NCBI GenBank assembly: GCA_035553355.1 | Contig: DATMJW010000051.1 | Location: forward strand, 1-57,178 | DNA length: 57,178 nt | Reading direction: 5' to 3' | DNA from: Gaiellasilicea sp035553355 | GTDB taxonomy: Bacteria; Actinomycetota; Thermoleophilia; Gaiellales; Gaiellaceae | Part shown: positions 1-8,075 of the stretch, in pieces | Layout: each line of letters begins with the position of its first letter | How positions within the stretch are numbered: position 1 is the first letter of the stretch | The notes under the pieces: generated by a model | Database searches by the model: none | The model's input: only the letters and a program-made list of their open reading frames with translations | What the model was told of the DNA's origin: nothing | Program-made: the position numbers and the translations under genes

Positions 1-323
1 CCGACGATCGTGTACTCGACCGTCTGGTTCGCGTCGACGTCCTTGAGCCGGACCTTGGCCCCGATCGAGACGACGCTGAGGTCGACGTCGCCGGAGTCGA
101 TCACACGCGCGTTCCGGAGCCGCTCCTCGAGCTGGGCGATCTTGTGCTCGAGCATCGCCTGCTCGTTCTTCGCGTCGTCGTACTCGGCGTTCTCGGAGAT
201 GTCGCCGAAGTCGCGCGCGACGCGGATGCGGTCCGCGACCTCGCGGCGCTTGTCGTTCGACAGGTACTCGATCTCCTGCTTGAGCTTCTCGTAGCCCTCG
301 GGGGTGAGGATGACTTCCTTCAA
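1..323 (-). CDS. greA: Transcription elongation factor GreA, C-terminus beyond the window edge
   Basis: GreA binds the RNA polymerase secondary channel and stimulates cleavage of the transcript 3' end in backtracked complexes. The visible 107 residues hold the whole N-terminal coiled-coil hairpin, including the segment DISENAEYDDAK, whose acidic residues are the GreA tip residues that coordinate catalytic magnesium, and the beginning of the C-terminal FKBP-like domain (ends VEYTIVG). I start it at a TTG preceded by GGAGGCG at good spacing; no ATG fits. Family members are about 155-160 residues, so roughly 50 are missing. It is divergent from dusB. Confidence 0.96.
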   Translation of the reverse strand, partial: MKEVILTPEGYEKLKQEIEYLSNDKRREVADRIRVARDFGDISENAEYDDAKNEQAMLEHKIAQLEERLRNARVIDSGDVDLSVVSIGAKVRLKDVDANQTVEYTIV

Positions 324-360
324 GGTTTTCGCCTCCAGACTCGGCGGGCGGTGCCGAGCG

Positions 361-366
361 CATCTA
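361..366 (-). promoter_or_regulatory. Candidate -10 box for greA
   Basis: TAGATG on the minus strand lies about 37 bases before the TTG start, giving a short leader that carries the GGAGG site. No clear -35 is seen, so this is weak. The rest of the 135-base gap to dusB holds only a small GC hairpin. Confidence 0.3.
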
Positions 367-458
367 CAGAAAAGGCCGGCGCAGAGGCGCCGACGCGGGC
401 GCGAATGGTAGCGCCGCCCCCGGACGGGGTCAATACCTCCGTCTACCATCTTCGAACC

Positions 459-1520
459 ATGTCGGTCGACCTTCGTGAGAGCTGGCGGATCGGCGACGTC
501 GAGATCCCGACGCGCCTCGTGCTCGCGCCGATGGCGGGGGTGAGCGTGCAGGCGTTCCGGCGCCAGGGCCGCCGCTTCGGCGCCGGGCTCGTCTGCTCCG
601 AGATGGTGTCGGTCGCAGGCATCCACCACCGGAACGAGCGCACGCTCGGGTACCTGCGCGTCGCCTCCGACGAGCATCCACTCGCGATCCAGATCTTCGG
701 CTCGGAGCCGTCGCTGATGGGCGAGGCGGCGCGGACGGTCGAGGCGGCGGGCGCCGACCTCGTCGACATCAACTTCGGCTGCCCCGTCCGGAAGGTGACG
801 AAGACCGGGGCGGGAGCGACGCTGCTCGACGACCCCGCCCGCGCGTGCGCGATCGTCGAGGCGGTCGCCGGCGCGGTCGACCTGCCGGTGTCGGTGAAGA
901 TGCGGCGCGGCCTCCGCGACGGCTCGCGGACGTGCCTCGAGGTCGGCCCGATGCTCGTCGAGGCCGGTGCCGCGTGCCTGACGCTTCACCCGCGCTCGGC
1001 GCAGCAGATGTACACCGGCACGGCCGACCACTCGCTCACCGCCGAGCTCGTCTCGCTCGTCGACGTCCCCGTGGTCGCCTCCGGCGACGTCACCTCGCGC
1101 GCCCGCGCGCAGGCCGTGCTCGCGACGACCGGAGCCGCCGCGGTCATGGTCGGTCGCGCCGCGCAGGGGAACCCGTGGGTGCTGCGCGAGATCGCGGAGG
1201 GCGACGAGCGCGAGCCGACACGCGAGGAGGTCGTCGCCGAGCTCGTGCTCTTCGTGCGCGAGACGGTGCGGGAGCTGGGCGAACGGCGCGCGTCCGGCTT
1301 CCTGAAGAAGTTCTACGGCTGGTACCTCGGCCGCGGGCGGTTCCCGCGGCCGTTCAAGCAGGAGCTCGTCGTGCTCGACTCGACGGAGGAGGTCGAGCGG
1401 CGGCTGCTGGCGGCCGCACCGCGAGCGCTCCCCCTCCTCGAGCGGCTGGAGCAGGAGCTCCCGACGGCGGACGAGGTGCTGGTCGACTCGCTGCCGATCT
1501 CGATCTACGGCGGCGGATGA
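459..1520 (+). CDS. dusB: tRNA-dihydrouridine synthase, DusB type
   Basis: FMN enzyme that reduces specific uridines in the tRNA D-loop using NADPH. The 353-residue protein shows the N-terminal FMN-barrel motif APMAG (about residues 23-27), the signature DINFGCP with catalytic Cys108 followed by RKVTKTGAG (DusB-like spacing), the phosphate-binding segment MVGRAAQGNPW, and the C-terminal helical tRNA-binding domain. The reading frame is open further upstream, but homology begins just after this ATG (IGDVEIPTRLVLAPM), so the longer form is rejected. It ends one base before the next gene's GTG, so the two are probably co-transcribed. Confidence 0.95.
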   Translation: MSVDLRESWRIGDVEIPTRLVLAPMAGVSVQAFRRQGRRFGAGLVCSEMVSVAGIHHRNERTLGYLRVASDEHPLAIQIFGSEPSLMGEAARTVEAAGADLVDINFGCPVRKVTKTGAGATLLDDPARACAIVEAVAGAVDLPVSVKMRRGLRDGSRTCLEVGPMLVEAGAACLTLHPRSAQQMYTGTADHSLTAELVSLVDVPVVASGDVTSRARAQAVLATTGAAAVMVGRAAQGNPWVLREIAEGDEREPTREEVVAELVLFVRETVRELGERRASGFLKKFYGWYLGRGRFPRPFKQELVVLDSTEEVERRLLAAAPRALPLLERLEQELPTADEVLVDSLPISIYGGG

Positions 1521-1521
1521 C

Positions 1522-2877
1522 GTGGCGACGACGGTCGACGTGGCCGTCGTCGGTGCCGGGCTCGCCGGCCTCGCCACCGCACGTCTGCTGAAGCGGGAAG
1601 GACGGTCGGTCGTCGTGCTCGAGGCGCGCGAGCGCGTCGGCGGCCGGATCGAGACCCACCGCTTCGACGACGGCGCCGTCGCCGAGCTCGGCGCGACCTG
1701 GGTGGGCGGGCGGCACAGGCGCACCCAGGCGCTGGCCGCGGAGCTCGGGTTGCCGCTCGTCCGCGACGAGGCCGCGGGCGAGCCCGTGGTCGTGGACGAG
1801 CAGCACGAACCGCGCGGCGGGCGCCTGCTCGCGCGGATCGAGCAGCGCGCCGCGACGATGCTGCTCGAGCGGCGCGCGCGGACGGTCGCGCTGGATGCAC
1901 CGTGGAAGTCGCGTGGCGCGGCGCAGCTCGACGAGCGGACGCTCGAGGCGTGGCTGCGGCGCAACGTCCCGCGCGAGGGCGCGCGCCGCGGGCTCGCGGG
2001 GCTCCTCGAGGGCGTCTTCGCCGCCGAGCCGAGCCGCGTCTCGCTCCTGTACGCGCTCTTCTACCTCCACGCCGGCGGCGGCCTGCGCGAGCTCGTCGCC
2101 TCCCACGGCGGCGCCCAGGAGTCCCGCGTCCCGGGCGGCGTCGACCGGCTCTGCACGAGCCTGGCGGAGGAGCTCCACGAGGACCTGCTGCTCGGGACGA
2201 CCGTCACCGCGGTTCGGCACGGCGGCGGCGGAGCGACGGTCGAGACCGAGGCCGAGTCCTTCGCCGTCCGACGCGTCGTCGTCGCGGTGCCACCCGCGGT
2301 CGCTACAGCGATCCGCTTCGACCCCGAGCTGCCGCAGGAGCGGGCGCAGCTCCTCGCCGGCCTCGACCACGGGGACGTGACCAAGATCGTCGCCGTCTAT
2401 CCGTCCGCGTTCTGGCGGTCGCGCGGGCTCAGCGGGAGCGCCTGGGGCGGCGGGCTCGACCCGTCGCTCGTCGTCGACCTGAGCGAACCCGGCGAGGCGC
2501 GCGGTGTCCTCGCCGCGTACTACATCTCGCGCGCGGCGCGGTCGCTGCGTGCGCTCGCCCCGGAGGAGCGGACGCGAAACGCACTCGACGCGCTCGTGCG
2601 CGCGTTCGGCCCCGAGGCCGCGTCCCCGCTCCACACCGCGGCGCGCGACTGGACCGAGGAGCGCTGGACCGGCGGCTGCTGGGGCGCGTTTCCACCGCCG
2701 GGCGTCCTCTCACGCCACGGCGAGGCGCTGCGCGCGCCCGTCGGACCGGTCCACTGGGCCGGATCGGAGACCGGCCGCGAAGGATGCGGCTACCTCGAAG
2801 GGGCGCTCGAGTCGGCGGCGAGGGCGGCGGCGGAAGTCGCCGCCACCCTCGCGCCGGAACGGCCCGGACGCGGTTAG
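1522..2877 (+). CDS. FAD-dependent amine oxidase family protein
   Basis: Flavin monoamine-oxidase-like protein of 451 residues. The Rossmann motif GAGLAG (residues 11-16) is followed by LEARERVGGRIET, the FAD-binding segment of this family, and LGATWVGG. The C-terminal FAD-contact motif is HWAGSETGREGCGYLEGAL. There is no signal peptide, so the enzyme is cytoplasmic. The likely reaction is oxidation of an amine or polyamine with release of hydrogen peroxide, but the substrate cannot be told from sequence; protoporphyrinogen oxidase and carotenoid desaturases share the fold. It follows dusB after a single base and overlaps the end of the convergent DUF4383 gene by 4 bases. Confidence 0.85.
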   Translation: MATTVDVAVVGAGLAGLATARLLKREGRSVVVLEARERVGGRIETHRFDDGAVAELGATWVGGRHRRTQALAAELGLPLVRDEAAGEPVVVDEQHEPRGGRLLARIEQRAATMLLERRARTVALDAPWKSRGAAQLDERTLEAWLRRNVPREGARRGLAGLLEGVFAAEPSRVSLLYALFYLHAGGGLRELVASHGGAQESRVPGGVDRLCTSLAEELHEDLLLGTTVTAVRHGGGGATVETEAESFAVRRVVVAVPPAVATAIRFDPELPQERAQLLAGLDHGDVTKIVAVYPSAFWRSRGLSGSAWGGGLDPSLVVDLSEPGEARGVLAAYYISRAARSLRALAPEERTRNALDALVRAFGPEAASPLHTAARDWTEERWTGGCWGAFPPPGVLSRHGEALRAPVGPVHWAGSETGREGCGYLEGALESAARAAAEVAATLAPERPGRG

Positions 2878-3350
2878 ACCGCGCGCGAGCCCGAGCGGTC
2901 GCGGTGCTGGTCGACGACGCCGTCGCGGCCCGGCACGTCCTTCTTGCCGAAGTACCAGCTCGCGAGCAGAGCGATCGTGAGCGGCAGGTGCAGGGCGTAG
3001 TCGTCCGTGTCGTCGGCGGGCAGCCAGTCCAGCACGCCGAGGATCCCGAGCAGGAAGAGCCCGGCATAGGCGATGCCGCTGAAGAGCAGGTACGTCAGCG
3101 CCGTCTGGTGCTTCCGCGCCGCCAGGATGCCGATGCCGAAGAGCGCGTGCGCGATGTTGTGCAGGACGCTCGTCTGGAAGATGCCGAGGATCGAGCCCTC
3201 GGAGTCCTCACCGGCGAAGTCGCCCGGCGCGTTCTCGGTGATCCCGGGGATGAAGCCGAGGATCCCGACGAGCAGGAAGACGATGCCGAACACGAGCGCG
3301 AGAGTCTGCGCCAGCGTGCGGCGATCTGGATCACGATCACGATCGTTCAT
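2874..3350 (-). CDS. DUF4383 four-helix membrane protein
   Basis: A 158-residue integral membrane protein with four predicted transmembrane segments. The first is LALVFGIVFLLVGILGFI; the last lies near LPLTIALLASWYFG. The N-terminus is charged (NDRDRDPDRR) and presumably cytoplasmic. The pattern GIVFLLVGILGFIPGIT...NIAHALFGIGIL is typical of DUF4383, a family of unknown function common in actinobacteria. The ATG has a strong GGAGGTTCG upstream. It stands alone, convergent with the amine oxidase gene. Confidence 0.85.
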   Translation of the reverse strand: MNDRDRDPDRRTLAQTLALVFGIVFLLVGILGFIPGITENAPGDFAGEDSEGSILGIFQTSVLHNIAHALFGIGILAARKHQTALTYLLFSGIAYAGLFLLGILGVLDWLPADDTDDYALHLPLTIALLASWYFGKKDVPGRDGVVDQHRDRSGSRAV

Positions 3351-3444
3351 CGAACCTCCGAGGTGGTTGGGCCGGTCACGAGCACGTTCCCGTTCTTGCC
3401 TGATTCGTAAACGCGCGGGGCAATCCTTTGTCCAAAGAACGAAA

Positions 3445-3477
3445 GAAGGGGTGGGATCCCTCGGATCCCACCCCTTC
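3445..3477 (-). terminator. Rho-independent terminator of the channel-like gene
   Basis: A perfect 15-base-pair inverted repeat (arms 3445-3459 and 3463-3477) with a three-base loop. On the minus strand it is followed by TTTCGTTCTTT, so it ends transcription of the gene starting at 4314. On the plus strand no T run follows. Confidence 0.88.
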
Positions 3478-3498
3478 GCCGAGCTCGATGCGCGTGGG

Positions 3499-4314
3499 CT
3501 AGACGGTCCCGCGCCCGAACGGCTGCGTCGCCGACGGGTCGTTCCCCATGTAGCCGCCGGAGGCGACCGGCGCGGAGTCGTCCTGCGTCATCCCGTCCTT
3601 CATCGACTGCGCCTCGTCCTTCGCGCGGCTCATGCCCTGGTCGAGGTCCTGCTTGAACTGCTCCTTGTTCTCCTGCCCCTTCTGGTAGGCGCCCTGGAGC
3701 ATCTCGCGCGCGACGTCGCGGCCGCCGAGGCCGAACGCGAGCGCCGAACCGAGCGCGATCGCGCCGATCAGGCCCGCGTAGGTGATCGTGACGATGCTCT
3801 CCGCGATCATCAGCTGATCGAGGATCATGAACGTCGCGATCGTCATCACGAGGATCGGCGCCGCGGTGGCGACGATCTTGCCGAGCGCGGTGTCGCCCAT
3901 CGCCCGCGTCACGAGCGCGGCGACGCCGGCCGAGATGGCGCTGGCGACGAGGAAGATCACGAGCGCCGCGAGCACGTTCGGCAGGTACGCGTAGATGGAC
4001 GCGACGAAGTTCGTCAGCGCCTCGATGCCGAGCACCGAGACGGCGAGCGAGATCGTCCCGAGCATGATCGCCCAGAAGGCGATCGAGCCGATCAGCCGCG
4101 ACGGGCTGGACGTGATCTTCTGGATGAAGTTGCCGCCTGCACCGCCGTGCAGCGTCCGATCGAGACCCGCCCGGTTCAGGAGGCGAGAGACGAGCTTGCC
4201 GACCATCTTCGCGACGAAGTAACCGATCACGAGGATTGCAAGCGCGCCGATCAGCGCAGGCAGCCAGGCAAAGAACACGGTGAACCCGCGCTCGACGCTG
4301 TTGCCGATGTCCAT
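3499..4314 (-). CDS. Mechanosensitive-channel-like protein with conserved TM-helix repeats
   Basis: A 271-residue membrane protein. The N-terminal helix (FAWLPALIGALAILVIGYFVA) and the internal repeat (YLPNVLAALVIFLVASAISA) match the 'conserved TM helix' repeat of small-conductance mechanosensitive channel relatives (CmpX-like). A further pair of helices follows and ends in GSALAFGLGGRDVAREML, which resembles the MscS pore-helix end. The hydrophilic, Gln/Glu-rich tail (about residues 205-271) replaces the MscS beta domain, so this is a truncated-type relative rather than a full MscS. The leader contains a GGACAC/GTGTCC hairpin and the RBS CAGGGGG. It is transcribed alone and ends in a strong terminator. 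Confidence 0.8.
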   Translation of the reverse strand: MDIGNSVERGFTVFFAWLPALIGALAILVIGYFVAKMVGKLVSRLLNRAGLDRTLHGGAGGNFIQKITSSPSRLIGSIAFWAIMLGTISLAVSVLGIEALTNFVASIYAYLPNVLAALVIFLVASAISAGVAALVTRAMGDTALGKIVATAAPILVMTIATFMILDQLMIAESIVTITYAGLIGAIALGSALAFGLGGRDVAREMLQGAYQKGQENKEQFKQDLDQGMSRAKDEAQSMKDGMTQDDSAPVASGGYMGNDPSATQPFGRGTV

Positions 4315-4404
4315 GAAACTGACCCCCTGGTTGATGTTGGACTCTTCTAGGACACGAAGATGTGTCCCTGACGTTGGCGTCCGAAACTCAACGGTCGACA
4401 GGGG

Positions 4405-5154
4405 TCATTGGTTCCGTTGCCAGACGAGACGCAGCCCCTCAAGCGTCAGGAACGGGTCGACACGCTCGAGCGTGCGTGCGTGCGGCGCGATCAGCTCGGC
4501 GAGGCCGCCGGTCGCGATCGTCTGCGCCTCGACGCCGAGCTCGCCCCGGATGCGCTCGACGATCCCGTCGACCTGCCCGGCGAACCCGTAGACCAGGCCC
4601 GACTGGAGCCCGGCGACGGTCGTCTTGCCGATCACGCTCGCCGGCGGCGCGAACTCCACCTTCACGAGCCGGGCCGCGCGCGCGAAGAGCGCGTCCATCG
4701 AGATCTCGATCCCGGGCGCGAGGACGCCGCCGACGTACTCGCCCTCGGGCGAGACGATGTCGAAGTTCGTGCTCGTCCCGAAGTCGACGACGATGCACGG
4801 AGGGCCGTAGCGCTCGGCGGCGGCGACGGCGTTCGCGATCCGGTCGGGGCCGACCTCGCGCGGGTCGTCGTAGCGGATCGGGATCCCGGTCCGGACGCCG
4901 GGGCCGAGGACGAGCAGCGGCGCGCTCGCCCACCGCTCCGCGACGCGCTCCCACTCGCGCTGCAGCGCCGGGACGGTCGTCGAGAGGCAGATGCCCTCGA
5001 CGTGGTCGAGGACGAAGAGCGAGTCGAGCGTGACCCCGAGCTCGTCGCCCGTGCGGCTGCGGTCGGTGGCGAGGCGGAAGCTGTCGACGAGGCGCTCGCC
5101 GTCGAAGAGGCCGAGCACCGTCTGCGTGTTGCCGACGTCGACGGCGAGCAGCAT
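4405..5154 (-). CDS. coaX: Type III pantothenate kinase CoaX
   Basis: Phosphorylates pantothenate with ATP, the first step of CoA synthesis; type III enzymes need a monovalent cation and escape CoA feedback. The 249 residues carry the ASKHA phosphate-1 motif DVGNT (6-10), the segment DDPREVGPDRIANA, the phosphate-2-like FGTSTNFD, and GGVLAPGIEISMDALF, all CoaX hallmarks. In actinobacteria coaX commonly lies near fol and pan genes, as here. A TAGGCT hexamer 8 bases before the ATG with no Shine-Dalgarno suggests a leaderless transcript in addition to read-through from DUF2469, which ends 19 bases upstream. Confidence 0.95.
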   Translation of the reverse strand: MLLAVDVGNTQTVLGLFDGERLVDSFRLATDRSRTGDELGVTLDSLFVLDHVEGICLSTTVPALQREWERVAERWASAPLLVLGPGVRTGIPIRYDDPREVGPDRIANAVAAAERYGPPCIVVDFGTSTNFDIVSPEGEYVGGVLAPGIEISMDALFARAARLVKVEFAPPASVIGKTTVAGLQSGLVYGFAGQVDGIVERIRGELGVEAQTIATGGLAELIAPHARTLERVDPFLTLEGLRLVWQRNQ

Positions 5155-5162
5155 CGACGTGG

Positions 5163-5168
5163 AGCCTA
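5163..5168 (-). promoter_or_regulatory. -10 box of a leaderless coaX transcript
   Basis: TAGGCT, 8 bases before the ATG of coaX, in the 19-base gap after the DUF2469 gene. Confidence 0.45.
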
Positions 5169-5173
5169 CGCGG

Positions 5174-5539
5174 CTACTCGTCGTCGTCGCGCGCGAGCGA
5201 CTCGCCGATGCGCTCGGCGAGCGCCTCCGCGGTCAGCCGCGGCTCGTCGTTCTCGCCGCGCAGCTCCTCGACGGTGACGTCGCCGGAGGTGTAGACGTCC
5301 GCGCGCGGGATGATCCGCGACGGCCGGTTCTTGTCCCATACCCACACGTCCTCCATCCGGATGTGGAAGAAGGGGTAGTGCGCGCCCTGCGTCACCTGCA
5401 GATCGAGCTGGTTGCAGAGGTACGTCGCGTCCTGCGTGAGGATGCAGTACCGGAAGAGGCCGAAGACGGCGGTGTACTCCCGCTTGAGGCGGAGCTCGAG
5501 ATCCGCCTCGAACTCGTCGAGATCGTCGAGGTGCGACAT
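5174..5539 (-). CDS. DUF2469 family protein
   Basis: A 121-residue acidic protein resembling the DUF2469 family (Rv2901c-like), which in many actinobacteria sits beside RNase HII. Family traits visible are EFEADLELRLKREY near the N-terminus, a central YLCNQLDL, and MEDVWVWDKNRPSR followed by TSGDVTVEEL. Function is unknown. Here it lies between folK and coaX. The ATG is preceded by GGAGAG, which is the distal arm of a long imperfect stem (see the structured element), so its translation is probably conditional. Confidence 0.82.
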   Translation of the reverse strand: MSHLDDLDEFEADLELRLKREYTAVFGLFRYCILTQDATYLCNQLDLQVTQGAHYPFFHIRMEDVWVWDKNRPSRIIPRADVYTSGDVTVEELRGENDEPRLTAEALAERIGESLARDDDE

Positions 5540-5541
5540 CA

Positions 5542-5703
5542 GTGGCTCTCCGGGTGACGGTTTCGCGAGTCTGCCGCGGGAGCTGCAAGCGATGCAAGGA
5601 CGCAGGGAGCGGCGGGGCCGGAACGCCCGGCCGCGACAGAGGACGCTGCAGCGCGCCGCAGATCGCGCGGCAGAGTCGCCCTAACTGTTGCCGGGAGAGC
5701 CAC
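5542..5703 (-). ncRNA. Structured intergenic RNA element between folK and DUF2469, possible riboswitch-like leader
   Basis: The arms at 5694-5703 and 5542-5551 are perfectly complementary over 10 bases (GTGGCTCTCC with GGAGAGCCAC). Inside lies a loop of about 17 by 16 bases, then a second pairing of CTCTGCCGCG with CGCGGCAG, then a GC-rich core with its own hairpin (GGCCGG, loop, CCGGCC). In the minus-strand transcript the distal arm contains GGAGAG, the only ribosome binding site of the DUF2469 gene, so closing the outer stem would hide it. The proximal arm starts 5 bases after the folK stop. I could not match it to a known riboswitch class. The closed stem plus central bubble also resembles 6S RNA, and a MITE remnant is a third option. 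Confidence 0.5.
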
Positions 5704-5707
5704 CTGC

Positions 5708-6166
5708 TCAGTGTAGCCCCGCGAGCAACGCGGAAACCGTGCCGCGGCCGGGGACGACGAGCGACGGGTCGAGCTCCGCGAGCGGCTCGAGCACGAAGCG
5801 GCGCTCGTGCAGGCGCGGGTGCGGCAGCGTCAACCCCGGCTCGTCGACGACGGCGTCGCCGTGGAGGAGCAGGTCGAGGTCGATCGTGCGCGGAGCCCAT
5901 CGCTCGCCGCGGACGCGGCCGAGACCGCGCTCGACGTCGAGGAGGAGGTCGAGCAGCTCGCGGGGCGCGAGCGTCGTCTCGACGCGCGCGACGCCGTTCA
6001 GGTACGGCGGCTGGCCCTCCACTCCGACCGGGTCGGTCTCGCGCAGCGTCGACACGGCGGCGACCGCGACCGCCTCGTGCTCGTCGAGCACCTCGAGCGC
6101 GCGGCGCAGCGTCGACTCGCGCTCGCCCAGGTTCGCCCCGAGCGCGACGTACGCATCGGCGTTCAT
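5708..6166 (-). CDS. folK: 2-amino-4-hydroxy-6-hydroxymethyldihydropteridine pyrophosphokinase FolK
   Basis: Transfers pyrophosphate from ATP to 6-hydroxymethyl-dihydropterin in folate synthesis. The 152 residues show YVALGANLGERESTLRRAL at the N-terminus, the GRVRGERWAPRTIDLDLL signature with the two metal-binding Asp residues of the DLDLL motif, and LPHPRLHERRFVLEPLAE near the end. The reading frame is open far upstream over the subtilase gene, but homology begins at this ATG. TATGAG lies 6 bases before it, consistent with a leaderless start. It is divergent from the subtilase gene, which separates it from folB and folP. Confidence 0.95.
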   Translation of the reverse strand: MNADAYVALGANLGERESTLRRALEVLDEHEAVAVAAVSTLRETDPVGVEGQPPYLNGVARVETTLAPRELLDLLLDVERGLGRVRGERWAPRTIDLDLLLHGDAVVDEPGLTLPHPRLHERRFVLEPLAELDPSLVVPGRGTVSALLAGLH

Positions 6167-6172
6167 GGCTTT

Positions 6173-6193
6173 CTCATAGTGCACGGCTACCGT
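6173..6193. promoter_or_regulatory. Divergent -10 boxes for folK and the subtilase
   Basis: TATGAG on the minus strand lies 6 bases before the folK ATG, and TACCGT on the plus strand lies 6 bases before GTG 6200. Only 33 bases separate the two start codons, so both transcripts are probably leaderless. Confidence 0.45.
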
Positions 6194-6199
6194 GTCCGG

Positions 6200-7750
6200 G
6201 TGATCCGGACACTCGTCCTCCTCGCGGCACTCGCCGCGCTCGCAGCGACGGCACCGGGCGGAGCCGCGGTGTCCTCCGCGGTCGCACCCAGCGAGACGGC
6301 GACCGTCGCGATCGACGCGACCGCCGCGGCGGAACGGCTCCTGCGAGGCGCAGGGGCGAGGCAGCTCTCGCCGCAGCTCGGGCTGTGGTCGCTCGACGGT
6401 GCAGCCGCGGCGCGGCTCGTGCCGCGGCTCAGGCGTCTCGGCGCGCTCCGCTATGCCGAGCCCGCGCGGCGGCGCGACCTCTTCGTCCGGTTCACCGATC
6501 CGCTGACGTCGCCGGAGCGCGCCTACCACCTCTACACCGTCGGCGTCGACCGCGTCGAGCAGCCGGGGCCCGGGTTCCCGGTCACCGTGATCGACAGCGG
6601 CATCGACCTCGGCAACCCGGAGTTCGCAGGGCGTCCGGACGTCGTCGAGCTCAACCCGCAGCTCGTGCCGACGACGGCCGAGGGCGAGTACCACGGGACG
6701 CAGGTCGCCACCGTCGCCGCCGCGGCACGGAACGGCATCGGCACCGAGGGCGTCTACTCGACGGCGGCCCTGCGCTCGTACGACCTCGAGGGCGATCTGT
6801 CGGACCCGTCGATCATCGCCGCGATCGAGGCGTCCGTCGCAGCGGGCCCGAGCGTCATCAACATCAGCCTCGGCGGTCCGGGCGACTCGCGCGCGCTCTG
6901 CGAGGCGATCGCGCGCGCCGTCGGGCTCGGGTCTCTGGTGGTCGCCGCAGCCGGGAACGAGCTGCGCGAGGGGAACCCCGCGATCTATCCGGCCTCCTGC
7001 CCGCACGTGCTCACGGTCGGCTCGGTCGGGCCGACCCTGCAGCCGTCGCCGTTCTCGTCCGCGAGCGCGGCCGTCGACCTCGCGGCACCGGGCGAGCGCC
7101 TCCCGGTGACGCTTCCGGACGGGAGCGCGCGTCTCACCTCCGGGACGAGCTTCGCCGCGCCCGTGGTGTCCGCGGCGGCTGCCTGGGTGCGCACGGTGCG
7201 CGGGCCGATGCACCACACGCAGCTCTTCGACCTCCTCCGCTTCAGCGCCCGGGACGCCGCCGACCCCGGCTTCGACCAGCGCACCGGCTTCGGCGTCCTC
7301 GACCTCCCCGCGGCGTTGACGGCGGCGCTGCCGCCGGTCGATCCGCAGGAGCCGAACGACGACGTCGCGCACGTCGCGGCCGGCGGGCTCTTCGAGCGGC
7401 CGAAGCAGCTCGTCTCGACGCGGTTCCGCGCGCGCCTCGACGCGACGGAGGACCCGCGCGACGTCTACCGCGTCTCCGTCCCGCCCGGGCGCCGGCTCAC
7501 CGCCACCGTCGCGCCCACCGACGACGTCACCGTCGCCCTCTACGCGCCGGACGCGCGGACGGTGCTGCGGCCGCAGGGCCGGCTCGCGTTCTCCGACCGC
7601 TTCGGCGCCTCGAACGAGCGCGTCGTCTACACGAACCGGACGCGGAGGGCGGTCGTCCTCCACCTCGCGGTCGCGCCGGCGCTCGGCAGCGGCGCCGCGA
7701 ACCCGCAGTACACGGTCACGCTGACCCGGATGCCGTCGCCGAGGCGCTGA
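6200..7750 (+). CDS. Secreted subtilisin-family (S8) serine protease
   Basis: A 516-residue exported subtilase. The signal peptide is MIRTLVLLAALAALAA with a likely cleavage after the GGAA region. A short prodomain (to about residue 115) is followed by the catalytic triad: Asp132 in VTVIDSGID, His165 in YHGTQVA and Ser317 in SGTSFAAP, with oxyanion Asn253 in AAGNE. The C-terminal 150 residues look like a bacterial pre-peptidase-type beta domain (PQEPNDD... DVYRVSVPPG). I chose GTG 6200 because TACCGT lies 6 bases before it and the signal peptide starts there. The gene runs against the folate genes and overlaps the end of folB by 35 bases. Confidence 0.92.
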   Translation: MIRTLVLLAALAALAATAPGGAAVSSAVAPSETATVAIDATAAAERLLRGAGARQLSPQLGLWSLDGAAAARLVPRLRRLGALRYAEPARRRDLFVRFTDPLTSPERAYHLYTVGVDRVEQPGPGFPVTVIDSGIDLGNPEFAGRPDVVELNPQLVPTTAEGEYHGTQVATVAAAARNGIGTEGVYSTAALRSYDLEGDLSDPSIIAAIEASVAAGPSVINISLGGPGDSRALCEAIARAVGLGSLVVAAAGNELREGNPAIYPASCPHVLTVGSVGPTLQPSPFSSASAAVDLAAPGERLPVTLPDGSARLTSGTSFAAPVVSAAAAWVRTVRGPMHHTQLFDLLRFSARDAADPGFDQRTGFGVLDLPAALTAALPPVDPQEPNDDVAHVAAGGLFERPKQLVSTRFRARLDATEDPRDVYRVSVPPGRRLTATVAPTDDVTVALYAPDARTVLRPQGRLAFSDRFGASNERVVYTNRTRRAVVLHLAVAPALGSGAANPQYTVTLTRMPSPRR

Positions 7751-8075
7751 CGGCGGCGTACTCCACGGGCGCGTCGAGCGCGACGTCGGGCTTCCGCACG
7801 CGAACGCGCGCCTCGCGCACGGGGAACCGGGCGACGAGCTCGTCGGCAAGCGCGCGGGCCAGGGCCTCGAGGAGCCGGAAGGCGCATCCGTCCGACACCT
7901 CGCGCACGCACGCGACGACGTCGCGGTAGTCGACGGCCTCCGCGAGCACGTCCGAGGCGCCCGCCTCGCCCACCTCGAGCTCGACGTCGAAGAGGAAGCG
8001 CTGGCCCGCCTCGCGCTCCCACTCGAGCGCGCCGTGGAAGCCGTGCAGCTCGATCCCGCGCAGCTCGACGATCAC
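7716..8075 (-). CDS. folB: Dihydroneopterin aldolase FolB
   Basis: Cleaves dihydroneopterin to 6-hydroxymethyl-dihydropterin and glycolaldehyde. The 119 residues carry ELRGIELHGFHGALEWEREAGQ (the conserved N-terminal strand, with the HGFHG loop), VDYRDV, and LLEALARALADEL; the conserved Glu of the first segment and the Lys in VRKPDV are the usual active-site pair. The start is GTG, overlapping the folP stop as GTGA, so the two are translationally coupled. The 3' end overlaps the antiparallel subtilase. Confidence 0.94.
   Translation of the reverse strand: MIVELRGIELHGFHGALEWEREAGQRFLFDVELEVGEAGASDVLAEAVDYRDVVACVREVSDGCAFRLLEALARALADELVARFPVREARVRVRKPDVALDAPVEYAAVSASATASGSA

Noticed and set aside
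3360..3440. Second terminator after DUF4383
   Set aside because: The region lies upstream of that gene, and the T-rich stretch belongs to the hairpin at 3445-3477.
5542..5703. Glycine, cobalamin or SRP RNA as identity of the structured element
   Set aside because: Only short fragments (GGAGAG, GCCACTG) match; the conserved cores of these RNAs are missing on both strands.
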